A DNA stretch of 64,000 nt from CAWKGC01 sp963849005 (lineage in GTDB: Bacteria; Pseudomonadota; Gammaproteobacteria; Burkholderiales; Usitatibacteraceae), in assembly GCA_963849005.1 (NCBI GenBank), contig CAWKGC010000022.1:388365-452364 (forward strand). The letters are read 5' to 3'. How positions within the stretch are numbered: position 1 is the stretch's first letter; each line of letters starts with the position of its first letter. The notes beneath the pieces were generated by a model. That model had not been told where the DNA came from and searched no databases. It was given only the letters and a program-made list of their open reading frames with translations. A program made the translations under genes and the position numbers. Below, one piece after another: positions 55,852 through 64,000 of the stretch.

Positions 55852-57217
55852 ATGCCTGCGCTAGAAGCCACACCCACTGTCGTCGCCCGCCCCTACACCG
55901 CGCACTTCCGGTGTTTCCGCGGCTGTCCGGGTGAATATTCAGTCTATGAAGTGATCTACACCTGCCCCCACTGTGGTGGGCTCCTGGAAGTCCACCACGA
56001 TGTGGATGCCCTGCGCGACCGCACGGCCGATGCGTGGAAAACGCTCATCGAAAAGCGGGTCGGCACCACCCAGTGGCCCTACGGCAGCGGCGTCTGGGGC
56101 ATGCGCGAGTGGGTCATGCCCAGCCTGCGCGACGAAAATGTCGTCAGCATGTACGAGGGCAACACCAACCTCTTCTGGGCCGAGCGCCTGGGCCGGCAAC
56201 TGGGCGTCCCGGATCTCTGGATCAAGCTCTGCGGCAACTCCCACACGGGGAGTTTCAAAGACCTGGGCATGACCGTGCTGGTGAGCGTGGTCAAACAGAT
56301 GATCGCGGACGGCAGCCCCGTGCGCGCGGTGGCAGCCGCTTCCACCGGCGACACCTCGGCTGCGCTGGCCGCCTATGCCGCCTACGCGGGCATCCCAGCC
56401 ATCATCTTCCTGCCCTCGGGCAAGGTGAGCACGGCCCAGCTCATCCAGCCCGTGGCCAACGGCGCCCATGTGCTGGCCCTGGACACCGACTTCGATGGCT
56501 GCATGCGCATCGTCAAAGAGGTGACCCAGGACAACAGCATCTACCTGGCCAACTCCATGAACAGCGTGCGCATCGAAGGCCAGAAGACCGTGGGCATCGA
56601 GATTTTGCGCCAGTTCAACTGGGAAGTGCCCGACTGGATCATCATGCCCGTGGGCAACCTGGGCAACATCAGCGCGCTCTACAAGGGCTTCAAGCTGATC
56701 CAGGAGCTGGGGCTGATCGACAAGCTGCCGCGGCTGGTGGCAGCCCAGGCCGGCAAGGCAAATCCGTTCTACCAAAGCTACTTGAACGGCTTCAAGGACA
56801 AAGTCGCCATCCCGGCCCAGAAGACCCTGGCCTCGGCCATCCAGATCGGCGACCCGGTGAGCTACGAGAAGGCGGTGCAGGCGGTGCATGGCGACCAACG
56901 GGCTGGTGGAGGCCGTGAGCGAACATGAGCTGGCCAACGCCGCGGCCCGGGCCGACCTGACCGGCATGTACACCTGCCCCCACACGGGCGTGGCCCTGGG
57001 CGCGCTCTTCCAGTTGGTGAAGCGCGGGGAGATCAAGGGGTCGGACCGGGTGGTGGTCATCAGCACCGCGCACGGGCTGAAATTCACCGGCTTCAAGGTG
57101 GGCTATCACGAGGGCAAACTGGACGAGGTGGAGAGCGAGCTGGCGAATCCGCCGGTCTATTTGCCGGCGGACGCGAAGGTTGTGAAAGATGCGATTGCGC
57201 GGAAACTCCAGTTATAG
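55852..57217 (+). CDS. thrC: Threonine synthase (one frameshift)
   Basis: A PLP-dependent enzyme converting O-phosphohomoserine to threonine, about 454 residues. ATG 55852 follows GAAGGAAA. An N-terminal zinc-ribbon-like segment (RCFRGCPGEYSV, TCPHCGG) precedes the catalytic fold. Landmarks are NVVSMYEGNTNLFWAERLG, the PLP lysine in NSHTGSFKDLGMT (K about 136), AASTGDTSAALAAYAAYAG, LANSMNSVRIEGQKT and IIMPVGNLGNISALYKG. One frameshift near 56890 shifts the last ~108 residues (MYTCPHTGVALGALFQLVKR, VVVISTAHGLKFTGFKVGYH). It resembles the threonine synthases of Chloroflexi and actinobacteria. Confidence 0.93.
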
Positions 57218-57265
57218 TCAGGCAAGCCGCCATTACCGCCGGCGCAACTGCGGGCATTCCGGCTA

Positions 57266-57448
57266 TTGGTGAGGCAATATGCGATCGTTGACTTTGGCCC
57301 ATTCCTGCGCAAATCTCACCACCCCCAAATCCGTGCCTATCTTGACATGGATGAGTTCAAGCGCTTTACACTGGACTACGGAAATCTGATGTGGAACAAC
57401 TACGATCTATGTTTTCCGATCGCTGACCTGTATACAGGCCACGTCTAA
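57266..57448 (+). pseudogene. DUF2442-like protein, N-terminally truncated
   Basis: A short frame right after thrC encodes IVDFGPFLRKSHHPQIRAYL, EFKRFTLDYGNLMWNNYDLC and FPIADLYTG. This pattern resembles the C-terminal two-thirds of DUF2442 proteins (usually ~80-90 residues), which are small and of unknown function. The frame is open upstream to the thrC stop, but the usual N-terminal strand is not recognisable and only a TTG or CTG is available as start. It is either a truncated remnant or another frameshift victim. Confidence 0.5.
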
Positions 57449-57496
57449 TGGACAGTTCTTTGTCCTTACTCCCCTACCTCCTTCTCCCAAGGCCGG

Positions 57497-58251
57497 ATGG
57501 ACTTCGCCTGGGAGGAGCTGAGCGAGGCCGACCGCGCCCAGGCTTATGCCGACTGGGCCGCCGGGAAGGGACTCATCGGCGGCGATCCGCGCGTGCGGCC
57601 CGGTTCTGACCTGCTGCCGCCCTGGGGCCTCGACCAGCCCTTCTTTCGGGTCCTGGCATTGGACGATACGCGCGGGGACAACGGCGCCCAGCTGCGGGCT
57701 GCGTTGGCTTCAGCGACACCCCCTGGAGATCGAGATCGGCTACGGCCGCGGCGATTTTCTCCTCGACCGCGCGCGCCGCCACCCCGAACGGACTCTTCCT
57801 CGGCTACGAGACCAAGACCAAGGCCACCCGCCTGCTCCTGCGCCGGATCCAGCGGCCCAACTCCAGAACCTGTGGGTGAGCGACGACGATGCCCGCTTCA
57901 ACCTGCCGCGCGTAGTGCCGGATGGCCGTGTGGATGCCTGCCATGTCCTCTTCCCTGACCCCTGGTGGAAGACCCAGCACCGGGTGAAGCGGCTCTTCTC
58001 GCCGCCCTTTGTGGAACTGGTGGCCGCCAAGCTGCGACCGGGCGGGCTGCTCTATTTCAAGAGCGACGTGGAGGAGTACGGCGAGTTGGTGCGGTATCTG
58101 GTGGAGCCACGGCGCCTTCGCCCCCCACGATCCCGCCCTGGCAGGACCACTCGGTGACTATGCCCCAACCCATCGGGAGCATTGGTGCCGGGACCATGGC
58201 AAGCCGGTGTGGAGTTACACTTTCGTGAAGTCAGAGCGCGTAAACGCTTGA
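57497..58251 (+). CDS. trmB: tRNA (guanine-N7-)-methyltransferase (frameshifted)
   Basis: A TrmB-like SAM-dependent methyltransferase that modifies G46 of tRNAs, about 250 residues. From ATG 57497 the N-terminal part leads to the SAM-binding motif LEIEIGYGRGDFLLDRARRH. Later pieces are FLGYETKTKATRLLLRRIQR, NLWVSDDDARFNLPRVVPDG, VLFPDPWWKTQHRVKRLFSP and KLRPGGLLYFKSDVEEYGEL, and the C-terminal HREHWCRDHGKPVWSYTFVK. These follow the TrmB order, with FPDPW strongly diagnostic. At least four frameshifts (near 57720, 57800, 57860 and 58105) divide it. Confidence 0.8.
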
Positions 58252-58298
58252 AGTCCGTTGGGTTCCAGGCAAGTTCATGTGGACAGGGGGAGCGAGTC

Positions 58299-60028
<1,730 letters not shown>

Positions 60029-60032
<4 letters not shown>

Positions 60033-61219
60033 ACAAGGAAGCGGGGCTTGCGCTGCTCCAAGGATTGGTCGCCATCCCTTCGCTCTCCCAGCAGGAGGCG
60101 GCGGCCAGCGTGTGGCTGACTGCGCAGATGCAGGCTCTGGGCTACGACCGGGCCTTCGTCGACGGCGCCGGCAACGCCGTAGGCGAGTTGGGACCGGTGA
60201 ACGCTGCCCGGACTATCCTGCTCCTGGGCCACATCGACACGGTGCCCGGGGCGATTCCTGTGCGGGTGGAGGAGACGCCAGGCGGGGCGGTCCTCTATGG
60301 GCGGGGCAGCGTGGATGCCAAAGGCCCGCTGGCCACGGCTACGGCAGCGGCGGCAAGAGTCGGCAGCGCCTGGGCCCATGAACACGCTATCCGCCTGGTC
60401 GTGGTCGGCGCGGTGGAGGAGGAAGCGGCCAGCAGCAAAGGCGCCCGGTTCATCCGCGACCGCTTCGATGGCGTCCACGAGCCTGTGCCCGACGCCTGCA
60501 TCATCGGCGAGCCGAGCGGGTGGGGGCGGGTCACCTTGGGGTACAAGGGGCGCGTGCTGGTGGAAATGGAGGCCATGCAGCCCATGGCCCACACCGCGGG
60601 ACCGGACGCCGGCGTCGCCACGGCGGCGGTGGATTTCTGGCAGTGGCTGGATCGCTTTGCGGCCACCTGCAACGCTGGCGTGGACAAGATCTTCGACCAG
60701 GTTTCGCCCAGCCTGCGGCGGTTGACGACCTTCACCGATGAGCAGATGCTCGACCACGTGGTAGCGCAGGCCGGGATTCGCCTGCCCCTGGGCTTCGACA
60801 TCGACGCCTTCACCGCGCTGCCTTTCCGCCTGGGCGTCCACGCGGACCAGTGCGCCCCTCGCCCCTCGCCCCTCGCCCCTCGCCCCCCTCACCTAGTATC
60901 GGCCCGCTCACCACCCTCACGCTTGCGCCTCAGCGCCTACGAAGTAGCCTGGCGCAGCGAGCGCAACAACGCACTGGTGCGGAGCTTTCTGGGCGCAATT
61001 CGCACCGTGGATCCCACGGCAAAACCCGGGTTCGTGGTCAAGAGCGGCACCAGCGACATGAATGTGGTGGGTCCTGCCTGGCGCTGCCCGATCCTGGCCT
61101 ACGGGCCGGGGGACAGCAGTTTGGATCACACGCCCCACGAGCACGTGGCCGTGGACGAGTACTGGCGCGCGGTGTTGGTGCTGGAGGGCGCGCTGCGGGA
61201 ATTGGGGGTTGGAGCTTAG
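60029..61219 (+). CDS. lysK: M20-family amidohydrolase, LysK-like ([LysW]-lysine/ornithine hydrolase)
   Basis: An intact 396-residue zinc hydrolase that would release lysine or ornithine from the LysW carrier protein. Metal-binding motifs are GHIDTVPG (67-74), YGRGSVDAKGPLAT (90-103) and VGAVEEEAASSKGARF. The C-terminal segment VKSGTSDMNVVGPAWRCPIL followed by AYGPGDSSLDHTPHEH is characteristic of LysK/ArgK rather than general peptidases. No other lysW-pathway gene is in view. Around residues 275-297 a run of Pro/Arg/Leu (CAPRPSPLAPRPPHLVSARS) comes from an inserted CGCCCCT repeat, where relatives should be continuous. ATG 60029 overlaps the fadD stop (ATGA), implying coupled translation. Confidence 0.85.
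60852..60890. repeat. CGCCCCTCGCCCCT repeat inside the LysK-like gene
   Basis: Five iterations of a 7-bp unit (CGCCCCT) within the coding region, read in frame as APRPSPLAPRP. The inverse unit (GGGGCGA) also occurs between genes at 61602-61624 and 26852-26867. Confidence 0.8.
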
Positions 61220-61252
61220 AGACTCTTTGAAAAGCCACCACAAAGGCACAAA

Positions 61253-61600
61253 ATGGAAGCCAAAAATCCAGTCCCAGCGAGTTTCAATCTATATGACCTC
61301 ACCGTCGTCGTAGAAGCGATCGAAGGCAACTGCACCTGCAACATGGCGGTCGGCGACTGTTTCTACCTGCAAGGGGGAAAGCTCTCCCTGCCCGCCGGCA
61401 AGGACTTCTGCGTCTACGCGCTCCAGGCCACCCTGCCCTTGCTGCCGGCCAAACAGCGCCACAACCATCCCGCCGACTGGATGGAGACCGATGCCCGCGT
61501 CACCTGCCCCGACCCCGCCTGCCGCCTGATCATGCGCATCGATCGCACGGGGTCGCGCACACTGCACCATGATGACGTGAGTGCCGTGCCGTTGGCTTAA
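61253..61600 (+). CDS. TIGR04076-family protein
   Basis: An intact 115-residue protein of the TIGR04076 family, of unknown function. Typical segments are YDLTVVVEAIEGNCTCNMAV, GDCFYLQGGKLSLPAGKDFC, VYALQATLPLLPAKQRHNHP and VTCPDPACRLIMRI. Conserved cysteines suggest metal or redox chemistry, but none is established. The unmarked 33-bp gap after lysK carries one unit of the CCACAAAGGCACAAA repeat. The next gene is convergent, with a GGGGCGA repeat between them. Confidence 0.8.
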   Translation: MEAKNPVPASFNLYDLTVVVEAIEGNCTCNMAVGDCFYLQGGKLSLPAGKDFCVYALQATLPLLPAKQRHNHPADWMETDARVTCPDPACRLIMRIDRTGSRTLHHDDVSAVPLA

Positions 61601-61601
61601 G

Positions 61602-61624
61602 TGGGGCGAGGGGCGAGGGGCGCC
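61602..61624. repeat. GGGGCGAGGGGCGAGG repeat between convergent genes
   Basis: Three iterations of GGGGCGA between the TIGR04076 gene and cofE, the same family as the insertion in the LysK-like gene. Confidence 0.65.
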
Positions 61625-61628
61625 GTCC

Positions 61629-62397
<769 letters not shown>

Positions 62398-62408
62398 GTG
62401 AGTTTTCG

Positions 62409-63272
62409 TCAGTTCGTTTGGTTGGGCAGATCGACAGCGTGCTGGCGCCGATAGAGGTCGCTCATGACCGCCTCCAGGACGCCGCCGCCGATGGCCAGGG
62501 ATTTATCAGAAACGGTGAAACAGTACGCTGGGTCGGCCCGCGGGTCAAGATCCCCGATCTTCAGCCCTGGCGTCACCAGGCACGCTAGGATGAATCAGCC
62601 CGCGCAGCACGCCAGCAAAGGGCGCTGCGAACGTGGCAACCGTCAGGCCCTCATGCTCCAGGGTTGCCAACAGCGCGCCTTGTTCCACCCGCGCGCCGAT
62701 GGGGCAGCGCCCACCACATGCCCTGCCGCCGGCGCCCGGAGCACCCGGCTCGCCTGTCTTCCCACGCCGGGCAATTCGCCCGGGGCGCCCGTGTCTGCCT
62801 CGGCGCTGCCTTGCCAGAGCACGCGGCCCAGGTTGTGACCACGATTGGTCTCGATCACGGCATGACAGTCTACGCCTGGCCGTGAAACCGGGTCCCAGTG
62901 CGATCACCAGCGGCGCAGCAGTCCATTGGGTGCCGGTGTTGTGTTTGGCCATGATGGCGTCGACCAGCACAGCGGGCTTCAAGTGCAGCCACGCTGTGGG
63001 CGGTCGGGTCGATCAGAACGGGCAGCAACCGCTCGCCCAGGGTTTCATGCCACCGCTGCTACGGTGCAGAGTCGAGCCGTCACTTCTTCGACCTGGCAGT
63101 GGCCATCGAATACGGCCTGGGCGAAGGCGACGGTGCGCCGCACGGCCAGGGGGCGCTCGATTTCGGTCATGACCACGGGGAAGCCAGCGCGATGCAGACG
63201 AAGGGCAATGCCGGTGGCCAGGTCGCCGGCGCCTTTGATCAGGATCAGATGGCTCCAGGTGATTCCACTCAT
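62409..63272 (-). CDS. yqeB: Selenium-dependent molybdenum hydroxylase system protein, YqeB family (frameshifted)
   Basis: An accessory protein family (TIGR03309, YqeB/EF2563) linked to maturation of molybdenum hydroxylases. ATG 63272 gives SGITWSHLILIKGAGDLATG, a Rossmann-like start, then LHRAGFPVVMTEIERPLAVR and RTVAFAQAVFDG. After frame changes (near 63050, 62990, 62880, 62720 and 62590) come PAVLVDAIMAKHNTGTQWTA and APLVIALGPGF. The C-terminal part (GARVEQGALLATLEHEGLTV, GGGVLEAVMSDLYRRQHAVD) resembles the hammerhead-like end of the family. It is upstream of cofE in a probable two-gene operon and functionally in line with mobA at 49698. Confidence 0.8.
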
Positions 63273-63489
63273 GGCGACAGCATAGACGCGCTTGCAGGAA
63301 AGATCAACTTCCAGAAACTCTAGAGGTTTTCCATAGGTTTTTGCCCCTGCCCCCCGTTGATTCTGCGCACCTCTCTTTCTAAACTGAAACGCAGGTGGTG
63401 CGCCACCGAATGCGGCGCCATCTCGTCTGGTTTGTTGCAGTGGTCCAGGGTCGTCAGGGCTGATGATCGCTGGCCAGCAAGGAGCACCC

Positions 63490-64000
63490 ATGTTCAAGCG
63501 TCCACGGTTCCCAATCCTACGGGTTATGGCCCTGTTCATCCCGTTGCACGCGCTCGCGAGTGCACTACAGCTTACATTCGTCATGGCCAGCCTTGGGCTA
63601 ACGCTGGCACTGCTCTTAGCTGCGCAAGGGGCCAGCGGCCAGGGCGAACCGCCACCATCCGCCGCAGCCGAATTCGTGACGCCAACGGAGATTGTGCCGC
63701 TGCCGCCAACGCCAATCGCGGCCGCAGGCGTCATTGTTGTGGAGACCGAGGTGGCGGCTGGCATGATAGAAACGCCCTTCCCCCAATCCACAGATACGCC
63801 ATTGCCGCCTGCAACCGATGCGCCAGTTTTGGCAGCCACAGCAACGGAGACGGAAGCAGCCACGGCCACAGAGACGCCGCAACCAACCGCAACGGAGACG
63901 CCAGCTTTGACGGCCACGGCAACGGAGACAACAGCAGCCACCGCCACAGAGACGCCGCAACCGACCGCAACCCAGACGCCAGCTTTGGCAGCCACAGCCA
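63490..64000 (+). CDS. Secreted Thr/Pro-rich repeat protein, N-terminal part (partial)
   Basis: A frame open from ATG 63490 to the window end, preceded by AAGGAG at good distance. The N-terminus is basic (MFKRPRFPILRV) and then hydrophobic (LTFVMASLGLTLALLLAAQG), a signal peptide or anchor. The rest is Thr-, Ala- and Pro-rich with imperfect 26-residue repeats (ATATETPQPTATETPAL). Such TxTP-rich stretches are common cell-wall linkers in Chloroflexi surface proteins. The functional domain, if any, lies beyond the window. The frame has no stop within the window. Confidence 0.75.
   Translation, partial: MFKRPRFPILRVMALFIPLHALASALQLTFVMASLGLTLALLLAAQGASGQGEPPPSAAAEFVTPTEIVPLPPTPIAAAGVIVVETEVAAGMIETPFPQSTDTPLPPATDAPVLAATATETEAATATETPQPTATETPALTATATETTAATATETPQPTATQTPALAATA
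63823..64000 (+). repeat. 78-bp tandem repeat in Thr/Pro-rich gene
   Basis: Two complete 78-bp units (63823-63900 and 63901-63978) and the start of a third (63979 onward). Each encodes 26 residues beginning PVLAATATET or PALTATATET. Differences are mostly at third positions, consistent with selection on the protein. Confidence 0.8.

Noticed and set aside
55939..57096. 385-residue minus-strand open frame
   Set aside because: Antisense of thrC; shadow composition.
63045..63995. 316-residue minus-strand open frame beginning in a Val/Ala-rich repeat
   Set aside because: Only its last ~75 residues are real (the YqeB-like N-terminus, from ATG 63272). The upstream part is the antisense of the Thr/Pro-rich gene on the plus strand.

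Overview
The window is a GC-rich stretch of bacterial chromosome, probably from a Chloroflexota bacterium (Anaerolineae/Caldilineales-like). That placement is inference. It rests on coenzyme F420 genes (a CofE ligase and a luciferase-like oxidoreductase), a LysW-type lysine hydrolase, many ArnT/PMT-type membrane glycosyltransferases, large secreted FG-GAP and lamin-tail proteins, and a Thr/Pro-rich secreted protein. I see no rRNA, tRNA, CRISPR array, transposase or phage gene.

Region 1 (1-18.8 kb): the 3' end of aconitase, then one minus-strand and five plus-strand polytopic membrane proteins. Five of the six are GT39/ArnT-like and one is PTPS-related. Each carries one or more copies of the same extracytoplasmic beta-rich module at its C-terminus. 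A SUMF1-fold secreted protein sits among them. They look like a lipid-linked sugar transfer or surface glycosylation locus.

Region 2 (18.8-38.8 kb): two copies of one divergent gene pair. In each, a secreted CotH-kinase/lamin-tail protein on the minus strand faces a secreted FG-GAP protein with 14 calcium-loop repeats and a lamin-tail domain on the plus strand. A further glycosyltransferase separates the copies and a smaller lamin-tail protein follows the second. This duplicated kinase plus double-propeller surface cassette is the most unusual system in the window.

Region 3 (38.8-49.3 kb): a GT2 dolichyl-phosphate-sugar-synthase-like protein, a degenerate PEP-utilising enzyme, a Lrp/AsnC-fold protein, and a minus-strand operon. 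The operon encodes a YtfQ-like sugar-binding lipoprotein, a YtfR-like ATPase, two permeases, an F420 luciferase-like/SCP2 fusion and a NUDIX hydrolase.

Region 4 (49.7-64 kb): housekeeping genes. These are mobA, a fabL-like enoyl-ACP reductase, an orphan DNA methyltransferase, secA, thrC, trmB, a fatty acyl-CoA ligase, a LysK-like hydrolase, a TIGR04076 protein, cofE, a YqeB-type molybdenum hydroxylase accessory gene, and the start of a Thr/Pro-rich secreted protein.

Many genes, including secA, thrC and trmB, are interrupted by single-base frameshifts, worst at about 1-8 kb and 29.5-33.8 kb. Because indispensable genes are hit, I read most of these as sequence errors and annotate whole genes with frameshift notes. 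Several families of short, phylum-hopping repeats lie between and even inside genes.
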